A stretch of DNA of 64,000 nucleotides from Hespellia sp. (GTDB taxonomy: Bacteria; Bacillota; Clostridia; Lachnospirales; Lachnospiraceae): assembly GCA_028693555.1 (NCBI GenBank), contig JAQUVD010000006.1, positions 1 to 64,000 on the forward strand. The letters are read 5' to 3'. Position 1 is the first letter of the stretch, and each line of letters starts with the position of its first letter. A program made the translations under genes and the position numbers. Below, in pieces: positions 8,218 through 17,215 of this stretch. The notes under the pieces are model-generated. The model had not been told where the DNA came from, ran no database searches, and saw nothing but the letters and a program-made list of their open reading frames with translations.

Positions 8218-8248
8218 GGCAAGAGTGGCAGGGCGATACACTCTTGCC
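8218..8248 (+). terminator. Hairpin between the lipoprotein gene and btuF
   Basis: Perfect 10-bp arms GGCAAGAGTG (8218-8227) and CACTCTTGCC (8239-8248) with an 11-nt loop, followed by CTATATTTATT. The tail is only moderately U-rich, so this may act as a partial terminator or mRNA-stability element that raises the level of cbiK and the lipoprotein over the downstream genes. Confidence 0.6.
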
Positions 8249-8303
8249 CTATATTTATTCTAGGATAGAATATTAGTGGAAATGTAAGAGAGGGAACGAT
8301 GAG

Positions 8304-9833
8304 ATGAAAAAAACGATGGCAGCAGTAATTGCATTTTTATCGGTCATAGTGCTTTTTGGCTGTGCACAGTCGAAACAGACAATTCCGGACGGTACTTACA
8401 TCCCGTCTTCTTTTACATTTACAGGCGGAACCGGTAAGGTGGAGATCACCTGTTCCGGGGTGACGGTATCTGACGGCGATGCGAATGCAGACATTTCTTT
8501 TAGCAGTGCGTATTATGATTATGTAAAGGTTGATGGAGAAAAATATAATACAACGATTGCAAATGGCAGCGCAGCGGTCACAATTCCGGTAAAGTTAAAT
8601 GAAGATACAACGATTCAGGCAGATACAACACGCATGAGTGAGGCACACGAGATTGAATATGTGTTACATATTGTGATAGATACAGGTGCCACGGATTCGG
8701 CAGCACAGAAAGTCGATGAGACGGAAAATGGGCAGTCCTCTGATATGGCAGAAAATCAGACGACAGCTCAGGGGCTTATGCAGTCACCGCCTGAGATTGA
8801 GGGGCTGACCTTTGAGTCTGCAATGGAGATCAAATATGCCAAATGTTTTCAGGTATTCTATTATCAGGATGGGTATGCTCTGATTCATATTGTAGATGAA
8901 GGACAATTTTTGGTGGTTCCCGAGGGAAGAGAAGCTCCGGACGGACTGAATCCGTCGATTACAGTCCTTCAGCAGCCGATTAATCATATCTATCTGGCAG
9001 CAACTTCTGCAATGTCACTGTTTGATTCGCTGGATGCACTTGACAATATCCGCTTATCGGGAACGGATGTGGATGGATGGTATATTGATCATGCGGTGAG
9101 TGCAATGAAAAAGGGAAAGATTCTGTTTGCCGGGAAATACAGTGAGCCGGACTATGAACTTCTCCTAGAAGAAGACACAGACCTTTCGATTCAGTCTACG
9201 ATGATTTTACATTCACCCGAAGTACAGGAAAAACTGCAGGAGCTGGGCATTCCGGTACTGATAGACCGTTCCAGCTATGAGCCGGACCCACTGGGCAGAA
9301 CCGAATGGATGAAACTATATTCCGTGCTGGTTGGGAAAGAATCACTTGCCCGGGAAAAATTTGATGCGCAGACTCAGGTGGTAATGGATCTTGCAGATTT
9401 TCAGAACACAGGAAAGACGGTTGCTTTTTTCTATATAAACTCCACAGGAAATGTTGTGGTGCGAAAATCAGATGACTATGTGCCGAAGATGATTGAACTG
9501 GCTGGAGGCAAATATGCTTTTGACAACTTGGATGACGAGAGTAAGCTCTCTAGCATCAACATGACGATGGAAGAATTTTATCAGACAGCGAAAGAGGCAG
9601 ATTATCTGATCTACAATGCGACTATTGATGCGCCGCTGTCTACGATGGATGATCTGATGGCAAAAAGCGAACTTTTTGCAGATTTTAAAGCTGTGAAAAA
9701 TAACAATGTATGGAGTACCGGGAAATCCATGTATCAGGAGACCGATATCATTGGCGAAATGATATCTGATCTGCACACAATGCTGACGACAGATACGGAT
9801 ACACAATTGAAATTCATGAAGAAATTAAAGTGA
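8304..9833 (+). CDS. btuF: Corrinoid ABC transporter substrate-binding lipoprotein (BtuF-like) with extra N-terminal domain
   Basis: The 509-aa protein has a lipobox (LFGC, Cys20), an N-terminal beta domain (~28-125) similar to the preceding small lipoprotein, a Gln/Asp/Thr linker (~130-165) and a periplasmic-binding-protein domain of the BtuF/FecB type (~170-505). That makes it much longer than classical BtuF. It would deliver cobalamin or another corrinoid to the permease encoded next. The downstream permease gene overlaps or abuts. Assignment to corrinoids rather than siderophores rests on the riboswitch and the cobalamin operon context. Confidence 0.82.
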   Translation: MKKTMAAVIAFLSVIVLFGCAQSKQTIPDGTYIPSSFTFTGGTGKVEITCSGVTVSDGDANADISFSSAYYDYVKVDGEKYNTTIANGSAAVTIPVKLNEDTTIQADTTRMSEAHEIEYVLHIVIDTGATDSAAQKVDETENGQSSDMAENQTTAQGLMQSPPEIEGLTFESAMEIKYAKCFQVFYYQDGYALIHIVDEGQFLVVPEGREAPDGLNPSITVLQQPINHIYLAATSAMSLFDSLDALDNIRLSGTDVDGWYIDHAVSAMKKGKILFAGKYSEPDYELLLEEDTDLSIQSTMILHSPEVQEKLQELGIPVLIDRSSYEPDPLGRTEWMKLYSVLVGKESLAREKFDAQTQVVMDLADFQNTGKTVAFFYINSTGNVVVRKSDDYVPKMIELAGGKYAFDNLDDESKLSSINMTMEEFYQTAKEADYLIYNATIDAPLSTMDDLMAKSELFADFKAVKNNNVWSTGKSMYQETDIIGEMISDLHTMLTTDTDTQLKFMKKLK

Positions 9834-9862
9834 CAATACATGTTGAAAAAACGGAGATAACG

Positions 9863-10903
9863 ATGAATAGAATTGGAAATCAACTCAAACAGGAAGCGGG
9901 AAAGAAATACCTTCGGTATCAGGTGGTATTTCTCTGTCTGGTTCTTGCCTTTTTACTGCTGATTATATGGAATGTCAATACGGGCTCTACCCATATTTCG
10001 GTAAAAGAAGTTCTTGAAATTATTTTCCGAAGAAGTGGAGATGAAACTCAGTATGCAATCATATGGAAAATACGTCTGCCCCGCATTGCAATGGCTGCAA
10101 TCCTTGGAGGCGCACTTGCGCTATCGGGTCTGCTTCTTCAGACTTTCTTTCGAAATCCAATCGCAGGACCATTTGTACTTGGAATATCATCCGGGGCAAA
10201 GCTGATGGTGGCGTTGATGATGATTTACTTTCTGGAACGTTTCCACAGTGTATCTTCATGGATACTGATTCTGGCGGCGTTTGCCGGGTCTTTGTTATCC
10301 ATGGGAATCGTACTTGCGGTCTCTCAGAAAATCAGGCAGATGTCGGCACTTCTGGTAGCCGGAATTATGATTGGTTACATTTGCTCAGCAATTACGGAAC
10401 TGATGATTACATTTGCAGATGAGTCAAATATTGTGAATTTGCACGGGTGGTCGCAGGGGAGTTTTTCGGGGATGACCTGGGATAACGTACAAATTGCGCT
10501 GGTAGTGGTATCTGTGATTACAGTCTGTGTCTTTTTTCTTGGAAAACCAATGGGGGCATTTCAGCTGGGAGAAAATTATGCGCAAAGCTTGGGAATCCAT
10601 ATCAAACGATTCCGAGTGCTTTTGATTCTCTGTTCCAGCCTTTTGGCAGCCTGTGTGACTGCATTTGCAGGACCCATTTCTTTTGTGGGGATTGCAGTTC
10701 CGTTTTTGATAAAAAAAGGACTTCAAACTTCCAAGCCGTTGGTTGTGATTCCAGCCACCTTTCTGGGAGGTTCTGTGTTCTGCATGTTCTGCGATTTGCT
10801 GGCAAGGACAGTATTTGCACCGACGGAACTTAATATCAGCACAGTGACGTCGATTCTTGGAGCACCCATTGTCATCTATATGCTGATACGAAAAAAATCG
10901 TGA
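9863..10903 (+). CDS. btuC: Corrinoid ABC transporter permease (BtuC/FecCD family)
   Basis: The 346-aa integral membrane protein has the FecCD signature segments RLPRIAMAAILGGALALSG and NPIAGPFVLGISSGA near residues 60-110, and many hydrophobic helices to the C-terminus. A GTG at 9830 would extend it by 11 residues, overlapping the btuF stop, but ATG 9863 has a better-placed ribosome binding site (GGAG, 9854-9857). It forms the channel for the BtuF-BtuD importer. Confidence 0.88.
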   Translation: MNRIGNQLKQEAGKKYLRYQVVFLCLVLAFLLLIIWNVNTGSTHISVKEVLEIIFRRSGDETQYAIIWKIRLPRIAMAAILGGALALSGLLLQTFFRNPIAGPFVLGISSGAKLMVALMMIYFLERFHSVSSWILILAAFAGSLLSMGIVLAVSQKIRQMSALLVAGIMIGYICSAITELMITFADESNIVNLHGWSQGSFSGMTWDNVQIALVVVSVITVCVFFLGKPMGAFQLGENYAQSLGIHIKRFRVLLILCSSLLAACVTAFAGPISFVGIAVPFLIKKGLQTSKPLVVIPATFLGGSVFCMFCDLLARTVFAPTELNISTVTSILGAPIVIYMLIRKKS

Positions 10904-10916
10904 AAGGAAGCATACT

Positions 10917-12041
10917 GTGGAGAACATCTATTTTGAAATGAAAAAACTGTGTGTGGGTTATCATGGAATACCGCTCATACGTGATATTCAGGTTGAAATC
11001 GGACGAGGAGAAATCCTGACGCTGATAGGACCGAACGGTTCTGGTAAATCCACCATTTTAAAAAGTATCACGAAGCAGTTGAAGCTTCTTGGAGGTACCG
11101 CATGGATTGACCGTCAGATGTTAAATGAGATGTCGGTCAAGGATCTGGCAAAAAAGCAGGCGGTCGTACTGACAGAGCGGCTGAAGACAGATATGATGTC
11201 CTGCTGGGAAGTCGTGGCAACGGGAAGGTATCCTTACACAGACCAGATTGGCAGGTTGAGTGATGCAGATTACCAGATGGTACAGGAGGCAATGGAGACG
11301 GTTCTTGCCTATGATATCCGGGATAAGGATTTTGGGGAAATCAGTGATGGACAGCGACAAAGGATTATGCTTGCACGTGCAATCTGTCAGGAGCCGGAGA
11401 TCATGATTCTGGATGAGCCGACCTCTTTTCTGGATATCCGGCACAAGCTGGAACTACTGGACATTTTGCGGAATATGGCAAAGGAAAAAGGTATTGCTGT
11501 GATTATGTCCCTGCATGAGATTGATCTTGCGCAGAAGATATCTGATAAGATTATGTGCGTGAAGGGTGAATATATAGAACAAATCGGAACGCCGGAAACG
11601 ATATTTCAAGACGATATCATACAGAGGCTTTATGATGTCAAAAAAGGAACCTATAATATCCTGTTCGGAAGCGTGGAATTACCAAAAACGGAGGGAGTTT
11701 CCAAAGTATTTGTGATTGCAGGTGAGGGAACCGGAGTGGCGGTTTATCGTGCGATGCAAAAGGAAGGTATTCCATTTTCCACCGGCGTGATCTATACGAA
11801 CGATGTGGATTATCAGGTGGCAAAGGTGCTGGCCAATCAAGTAATTACAGAACTGCCATTTCAGGAAATCCGCAAGGAGACGCTGGCGGCAGCGATGGAA
11901 GAGATGGATCGATGTGACTATGTGATTGATGCGGGGGTTACAGTTCGAAAAGGAAATCAAGGATTAAATCAGCTGATTCAAAAGGCGAAAGAGAGCCGGA
12001 AATTGTTCAGACGGGAGGAAAAACCATGGCTCAAGGATTGA
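10917..12041 (+). CDS. btuD: Corrinoid ABC transporter ATPase (BtuD-like) with C-terminal extension
   Basis: The 374-aa protein starts with GTG. The ATPase domain (1-~255) has Walker A GPNGSGKST (38-46), a signature motif ISDGQ in place of LSGGQ, and Walker B IMILDEPTS. The last ~115 residues (VFVIAGEGTGVAVYRAM onwards) form a Rossmann-like extension not found in short BtuD proteins; it resembles C-terminal domains seen on some clostridial cobalamin/haem ATPases, but I cannot name it. The end overlaps cobO by 16 bases. Confidence 0.85.
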   Translation: MENIYFEMKKLCVGYHGIPLIRDIQVEIGRGEILTLIGPNGSGKSTILKSITKQLKLLGGTAWIDRQMLNEMSVKDLAKKQAVVLTERLKTDMMSCWEVVATGRYPYTDQIGRLSDADYQMVQEAMETVLAYDIRDKDFGEISDGQRQRIMLARAICQEPEIMILDEPTSFLDIRHKLELLDILRNMAKEKGIAVIMSLHEIDLAQKISDKIMCVKGEYIEQIGTPETIFQDDIIQRLYDVKKGTYNILFGSVELPKTEGVSKVFVIAGEGTGVAVYRAMQKEGIPFSTGVIYTNDVDYQVAKVLANQVITELPFQEIRKETLAAAMEEMDRCDYVIDAGVTVRKGNQGLNQLIQKAKESRKLFRREEKPWLKD

Positions 12042-12553
12042 TTCACATTTATTGTGGTGAAGGGAAGGGAAAGACAACGGCTGCGATTGGTCTGGCAGTT
12101 CGCGCTGCAGGAAGAGGAATGAAGGTTTTATTTACAAGATTTTTAAAGACAGAGGATTCTGGAGAATTAAGAATCTTAGATCAGATTCCGGAAATAGAAG
12201 TGGTTCATATGGAACGTTCTTTTGGATTTTACCGTACATTGACAGAGCAGGAACAGGTGGAAGTGAAGGCAATGTATCATACACTCTGGAATCGAATCGA
12301 GCGGGGAATGCAAAGGGGTCAGTATCGCCTGCTGGTCATGGATGAGCTGATGGCTGCTTATCAATATGGCATCGTAGACCGGGAGGCTGTGGTAAACTTT
12401 TTGAAAAACAAACCAAAGGAACTGGAAGTTGTAATGACCGGAAGAAATCCGGCGCAGGAATTGATGGAACTTGCGGATTACATTTCTGATATCAGGAAAG
12501 AAAAACATCCTTTTGACCGGAACATTCTGGCGAGAGAGGGGATTGAGTTCTAA
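12026..12553 (+). CDS. cobO: Corrinoid adenosyltransferase CobO/BtuR
   Basis: CobO transfers the adenosyl group of ATP to Co(I) corrinoids, giving the coenzyme form. The 175-aa protein has the N-terminal P-loop GEGKGKTTA (11-19), the family segment VMDELMAAYQYGIVD and VMTGRNPAQELMELADY. The length is that of the CobA/CobO type. It overlaps the btuD end, which suggests that imported corrinoids as well as those made de novo are adenosylated. Confidence 0.93.
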   Translation: MAQGLIHIYCGEGKGKTTAAIGLAVRAAGRGMKVLFTRFLKTEDSGELRILDQIPEIEVVHMERSFGFYRTLTEQEQVEVKAMYHTLWNRIERGMQRGQYRLLVMDELMAAYQYGIVDREAVVNFLKNKPKELEVVMTGRNPAQELMELADYISDIRKEKHPFDRNILAREGIEF

Positions 12554-12592
12554 AAAGCGAGAAGACGATTGTGAAATGCGAGGTTTACGGAA

Positions 12593-13732
12593 ATGAAGAA
12601 CAGTCAGATTGTATGGAAGAATCAAAAAGCACTAAAAACCGGCTATACGACTGGAAGCTGCGCGGCGGCTGCAGCGAAAGCGGCCACCTATATGCTGCTA
12701 AATAGAGAGATCATCTCACAAATTTCACTGATGACTCCGAAAGGAATCATGCTTTATCTGGATGTGGAGCATATCGAATGCAGGGCAGATAGCGTCAGCT
12801 GCGCCATCAGAAAAGAAAGCGGCGATGATCCTGATGTGACAAACGGTGTATATGTCTATGCGAAGGTCTCTAGGAGAGAGCAGCCGGGAATCCAACTGGA
12901 CGGTGGAACCGGAGTCGGCAGGGTAACTAAAAAGGGTCTGGAACAGACCATCGGTCAAGCTGCGATTAATAAGGTGCCGAGACGGATGATTCTGGAGGCA
13001 GTCAGGGAGCAGACAGAATCTTTTGGCTATCAAAAGGGTTTGTCTGTGGTGATTTCTATACCAGAGGGGATCTCGCTTGCAAAGAAAACCTTTAATCCGA
13101 GACTTGGAATTGAGGGCGGCATTTCTGTTCTCGGCACCAGTGGAATTGTAGAACCGATGAGCGAAAGAGCCCTGCTCGATACTATATTTCTGGAAATGAA
13201 AATGCTGAGAGAAAACGGCTATCAGCGATGTTATGTTGTTCCCGGCAATTACGGCAGTGATTTTCTGACGGATACGCTTGGATTTGACGGAAATAAGGCA
13301 GTGAAATGCAGTAACTACATCGGTGAGACCATCGATGATGCGGTGAGGCTCGGTATGAAAGAACTGTTGCTAATCGGACATATCGGCAAGGTAATTAAGA
13401 TTGCAGCCGGTGTGATGAATACTCATTCCAGACAGGCGGACTGTCGGATGGAAGTCCTGGCGGCACATGCGGCAATGGCAGGGATACAGACCAAAGCGGT
13501 GCAGGAAATTATGGAAGCGGTGACAACAACCGATGCACTTGATATCCTGCACCGGGAAGGCGTGGTGGAGTCTGTGATGGAATCAGTGATGAGACGGATT
13601 TCCTTCCATCTGAAGAATCGCAGCGGAGATCATCTTCAGGTGGAAGCCATTATGTTTTCAAACGAAGAGGGGATTCTTGGAATGACAGAGCATGCAGGGG
13701 AAGTGTTAGAAAGGATAGCAAAAGGCGAATGA
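12593..13732 (+). CDS. cbiD: Cobalt-precorrin-5B C1-methyltransferase CbiD
   Basis: CbiD methylates C1 of cobalt-precorrin-5B. The 379-aa protein shows the N-terminal signature LKTGYTTGSCAAAAAKA (~14-30), GGTGVGRVTKKGL, and the LIGHIGKVIKIAAGVMNTHS block near residues 260-280. The last bases overlap the cbiL start (ATGA). Confidence 0.95.
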   Translation: MKNSQIVWKNQKALKTGYTTGSCAAAAAKAATYMLLNREIISQISLMTPKGIMLYLDVEHIECRADSVSCAIRKESGDDPDVTNGVYVYAKVSRREQPGIQLDGGTGVGRVTKKGLEQTIGQAAINKVPRRMILEAVREQTESFGYQKGLSVVISIPEGISLAKKTFNPRLGIEGGISVLGTSGIVEPMSERALLDTIFLEMKMLRENGYQRCYVVPGNYGSDFLTDTLGFDGNKAVKCSNYIGETIDDAVRLGMKELLLIGHIGKVIKIAAGVMNTHSRQADCRMEVLAAHAAMAGIQTKAVQEIMEAVTTTDALDILHREGVVESVMESVMRRISFHLKNRSGDHLQVEAIMFSNEEGILGMTEHAGEVLERIAKGE

Positions 13733-14502
13733 AACGAGGAAAATTCTATGGAGTGGGTGTCGGGCCCGGAGATCCGCAGCTTCTGACGTACAAAGCGATA
13801 AAGGCAATAGAGGAATGTGAAATACTTGCGATACCGGTATCAGATCAGAGCCTTTCTATGCCGTTATTGAAATCGCAATGCAGTGAAGAATTGCGGGAGA
13901 GATATCAGAAGCAGTGTGCGGCATATCAGATATTAGAGGCTGCGACGGAGATTGCAGAGATACCGCTGAAGATGGTAGATGCAAAAGAAAAACTGTATCT
14001 TCCGATGCCGATGCTCAAAGACAAAGAAAAACTGAAGGAAATCCATGATCAGTGTGCGCGAAAAACGGCAGCTCAGCTTCAGGCAGGAAAAAATGTTGCG
14101 TTTATTACGCTGGGAGATCCGGGGATCTACTCAACTTGCCTGTATATTCACAAACGAATTACTCGGCTTGGATTTGAGACAGTACTGATTCCGGGAGTGC
14201 CATCGTTCTGTGCAGCTGCGGCAAAGCTGAATGTGGGGCTGGTGGAGAATCGGCAGGAGCTGCATATTATTCCTGCATCCTATGAGACAGAGGACTCTCT
14301 TTTTTATCCGGGAACGAAAGTGCTGATGAAGGCCGGAACGAAGATGCCTTATATCAAAAAGCTTATAGCGGAAAACGGATGGAAAGTCCGCATGATAGAA
14401 AATTGTGGGATGCAGGGTGAAATGTGCTATGACACGCTGGAGGATATTCCGGATGAAGCCAGCTATTATTCACTTCTGCTGATAAAGGAGGAAAAGGAAT
14501 GA
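13729..14502 (+). CDS. cbiL: Cobalt-precorrin-2 C20-methyltransferase CbiL
   Basis: This 257-aa SAM-dependent tetrapyrrole methylase begins FYGVGVGPGDPQLLTYKAIK, the family start, and has the second signature VAFITLGDPGIYSTC (~120-134) and the PGVPSFCAAAA block. It methylates C20. It overlaps cbiD by four bases and cbiF by four bases (ATGA), giving tight translational coupling along the corrin methylase genes. Confidence 0.93.
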   Translation: MKRGKFYGVGVGPGDPQLLTYKAIKAIEECEILAIPVSDQSLSMPLLKSQCSEELRERYQKQCAAYQILEAATEIAEIPLKMVDAKEKLYLPMPMLKDKEKLKEIHDQCARKTAAQLQAGKNVAFITLGDPGIYSTCLYIHKRITRLGFETVLIPGVPSFCAAAAKLNVGLVENRQELHIIPASYETEDSLFYPGTKVLMKAGTKMPYIKKLIAENGWKVRMIENCGMQGEMCYDTLEDIPDEASYYSLLLIKEEKE

Positions 14503-15263
14503 TTCATTTTGTAGGAGCAGGACCGGGAGCTAAGGATCTGATTACCGTTCGCGGACAGAACCTTTTAAAAGAAGCGGACATCATTATTTATGCGGGCTCA
14601 CTGGTAAATCCGGGCTTACTGGATGTGAAAAAAAAAGGCTGTGAGGTACATAACAGTGCAAAAATGACATTAGAAGAGGTATTAAGCGTTATGGTGCAGG
14701 GGGAAGTGAAAAAGAAGATGACGGTTCGTCTTCACACGGGAGACCCGAGTCTATACGGAGCCATTCAGGAGCAGATGGATGCACTGGAAAAACAAGACAT
14801 TTCCTATGATGTATGTCCGGGAGTCAGTTCATTTTGCGGCGCAGCGGCAGCACTTCAGACGGAATACACATTACCGCTGGTATCCCAGTCAGTTGTAATT
14901 ACCCGGATGGCAGGCAGGACGCCAGTGCCGGAGCGTGAATCTATCCAAAGCTTTGCGGTGCATCAGTCCACGATGGTCATCTTCTTAAGTACCGGACTGC
15001 TGGAAGAACTGCAGGAAGAATTGATGGCAGGCGGTTATAGCGCTAAGACACCTGCAGCCATTGTCTACAAAGCGACCTGGCCTGATGAGAAAGTATTAAG
15101 ATGCACTGTCAGTACGCTTGCGCAGACAGCAAGGGCAGAGGGCGTGGTAAAGACGGCTCTGATTGTAGTTGGAGACGTATTAGATGGAGAATATGGAAGG
15201 TCGGAGTTATACAATCCGGCATTTACGACAGAATTCCGTCAGGGGACGAAAGAAGGGAAATAG
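14499..15263 (+). CDS. cbiF: Cobalt-precorrin-4 C11-methyltransferase CbiF
   Basis: The 254-aa methylase has IHFVGAGPGAKDLITVRG at the N-terminus, the characteristic IIYAGSLVNP (~30-40), the HTGDPSLYGAIQEQ block and VCPGVSSFCGAAAALQTEYTLP. These features separate CbiF/CobM from other corrin methylases. The next start (cbiH) lies one base beyond its stop. Confidence 0.95.
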   Translation: MIHFVGAGPGAKDLITVRGQNLLKEADIIIYAGSLVNPGLLDVKKKGCEVHNSAKMTLEEVLSVMVQGEVKKKMTVRLHTGDPSLYGAIQEQMDALEKQDISYDVCPGVSSFCGAAAALQTEYTLPLVSQSVVITRMAGRTPVPERESIQSFAVHQSTMVIFLSTGLLEELQEELMAGGYSAKTPAAIVYKATWPDEKVLRCTVSTLAQTARAEGVVKTALIVVGDVLDGEYGRSELYNPAFTTEFRQGTKEGK

Positions 15264-15264
15264 C

Positions 15265-15996
15265 ATGGGAAAAATATATGTAGTTGGAATTGGACCGGGA
15301 GCAGAGTCCCTCATGACGATTCGGTCAAAAGAGGTATTGTCAAACTGCAATGTCATAATCGGTTATACCGTCTATGTGGATCTGATCAAGAAGCAGTATG
15401 CGCAGAAAACATTTTTGACTACACCGATGAAGCAGGAAACAGAGCGATGCCGGATGGCATTTGAAGAAGCAAAAAAAGGAACAGATGTCGCCATGGTCTG
15501 CAGCGGCGATGCCGGTGTGTATGGAATGGCCGGACTTTTATATGAACTCAAAAAAGACTATCCGGAGATTGAAATCGAGGTTGTGCCGGGACTTACAGCG
15601 GCGCTGGCGGGAGCGGCGGTTCTCGGAGCTCCTCTGATGCACGATTTCAGTGTCATCAGCCTGAGTGATCTGATGACGCCCTGGGAGAAGATTGAGAAGC
15701 GTCTTCGAGCGGCGGCTATGGCGGATTTTGTAATCTGTCTTTACAATCCTTCCAGCAAAAAACGGGCAGATTATCTGCAGAAAGCGTGTGACTGTATGTT
15801 GGAATATAAGCAGGCGGATACGGTCTGCGCAGCGGTACGCAATATCGGCAGAGAAGGAGAGTCATACCGGATACTCTCGCTCAGAAAATTAAGAGAGACG
15901 CAGGTAGACATGTTTACAACCGTATTTATTGGAAATGAACAGACCATACAAATTGGCGATAAGATGATAACACCAAGAGGATATAAGAATGTGTAG
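15265..15996 (+). CDS. cbiH: Cobalt-precorrin-3B C17-methyltransferase CbiH
   Basis: CbiH methylates C17 and causes ring contraction in the anaerobic route. The 243-aa product starts at ATG 15265 with a GAAGGG site; an upstream in-frame ATG at 15184 lies inside cbiF and is not needed. Motifs include IYVVGIGPGAESLMT, IGYTVYVDLIK, VCSGDAGVYGMAGL and VVPGLTAALAGAAVLGAPLMHDF. It overlaps the cbiET start by eight bases. Confidence 0.94.
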   Translation: MGKIYVVGIGPGAESLMTIRSKEVLSNCNVIIGYTVYVDLIKKQYAQKTFLTTPMKQETERCRMAFEEAKKGTDVAMVCSGDAGVYGMAGLLYELKKDYPEIEIEVVPGLTAALAGAAVLGAPLMHDFSVISLSDLMTPWEKIEKRLRAAAMADFVICLYNPSSKKRADYLQKACDCMLEYKQADTVCAAVRNIGREGESYRILSLRKLRETQVDMFTTVFIGNEQTIQIGDKMITPRGYKNV

Positions 15997-17212
15997 AGAA
16001 AAACGGAAGGTCTATCTGATTGGAATTGGGATGGGCGCAGTAGAAGAAATGACGATGGAGGCTGTGACATACCTCCGGGAAAGTGACTGTGTTATCGGCG
16101 CTAAAAGGATGATTCAGAGTGCAATGCGTTTGGGTTTCGAGAAAACAGTTTTTGAATCATACCAGCCAAGAGAAATAAAACAATTTCTAAAAGAACATAA
16201 AAGTTTTCAAAGCGTCTCAATTGTTTTGTCAGGAGATAGCGGATTTTATAGTGGAGCGAAGAGTCTCACTGAAGAATTAAAAGATGATTTTCAGATCATA
16301 CAGGTTCCGGGAATCTGTGCCATCGCTGCATTGGCGGCAAAGCTGGGGACATCATGGGAGGATGCAAAGCTGGTCAGTATCCACGGCAGAAACCAGAATT
16401 TTATTTCAGCAGTGGTACATCATCAGAAGGTGTTTTTATTGCTCGGAAATGAAAAGAATGGAAAAGAGCTCTGTGATAAGCTGGTCTATTATGGTCTGGG
16501 TGATGTCAAGGTAACGGTCGGAAGCAATCTGTCCTGTGAAAATGAGCAGATAGTATCTAAGCGTGCAGATGAGTTGACACCGCAGGATGTCTCAGGGCTG
16601 TCTGTGGCAATGATTGTGAATCCACATCCTCAAGTACAGATTTGCAGGCATATTGCAGATGAAGAATTGATTCGTGGAAATGTTCCCATGACAAAGGAGG
16701 AAGTGCGGATCCTCTCCATTGCAAAACTAGAATTAACAGAGCGTGCGGTACTCTATGATGTGGGAGCCGGAACCGGTTCAGTTGGAATCGAGGCAGCACT
16801 TCAAAACGCTTCCATCCAGATATATGCAGTCGAAAAGAACCCGGAAGGAGTCGAACTAATCCGGAAAAATGCACAGAAATTTCAGACCGATCAGATTCAG
16901 ATCGTTGAGGGGAAAGCACCGGAGGTCTTAGAAGATTTAGAACCGCCAACGCACGTATTTATTGGTGGAAGTTCAGGAAATCTAAAGGAAATCATCGCAT
17001 GCGTGCGAAGAAAAAATGCAAAGGTCCATATCGTAATCAATGCCATTTCCTTAGAGACATTGAATGAAGTGCTAGAGGCTGAGAAGCAGCAGATCATCGG
17101 AAAACTTCAAATCACACAGGTGATGGTATCCCGCGCAAAGAAGGCAGGGCAGTATCACATGATGCATGGACAGAACCCAATTTACATTATTTCACAAAAA
17201 GAGGAAGTGTAG
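15989..17212 (+). CDS. cbiET: Fused cobalt-precorrin-7 methyltransferase/decarboxylase CbiET (CobL-like)
   Basis: The 407-aa protein joins CbiE (residues 1-~205: C5-methylase with VYLIGIGMGAVEEMT and VLSGDSGFYSGA) to CbiT (~215-400: SAM-binding Rossmann domain with YDVGAGTGSVGIEAAL and HVFIGGSSGNLKEI, for C15 methylation and C12 decarboxylation). The same fusion is known as CobL in aerobes and is common in clostridia. Start ATG 15989 overlaps the cbiH end. Confidence 0.94.
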   Translation: MCREKRKVYLIGIGMGAVEEMTMEAVTYLRESDCVIGAKRMIQSAMRLGFEKTVFESYQPREIKQFLKEHKSFQSVSIVLSGDSGFYSGAKSLTEELKDDFQIIQVPGICAIAALAAKLGTSWEDAKLVSIHGRNQNFISAVVHHQKVFLLLGNEKNGKELCDKLVYYGLGDVKVTVGSNLSCENEQIVSKRADELTPQDVSGLSVAMIVNPHPQVQICRHIADEELIRGNVPMTKEEVRILSIAKLELTERAVLYDVGAGTGSVGIEAALQNASIQIYAVEKNPEGVELIRKNAQKFQTDQIQIVEGKAPEVLEDLEPPTHVFIGGSSGNLKEIIACVRRKNAKVHIVINAISLETLNEVLEAEKQQIIGKLQITQVMVSRAKKAGQYHMMHGQNPIYIISQKEEV

Positions 17213-17215
17213 CGT

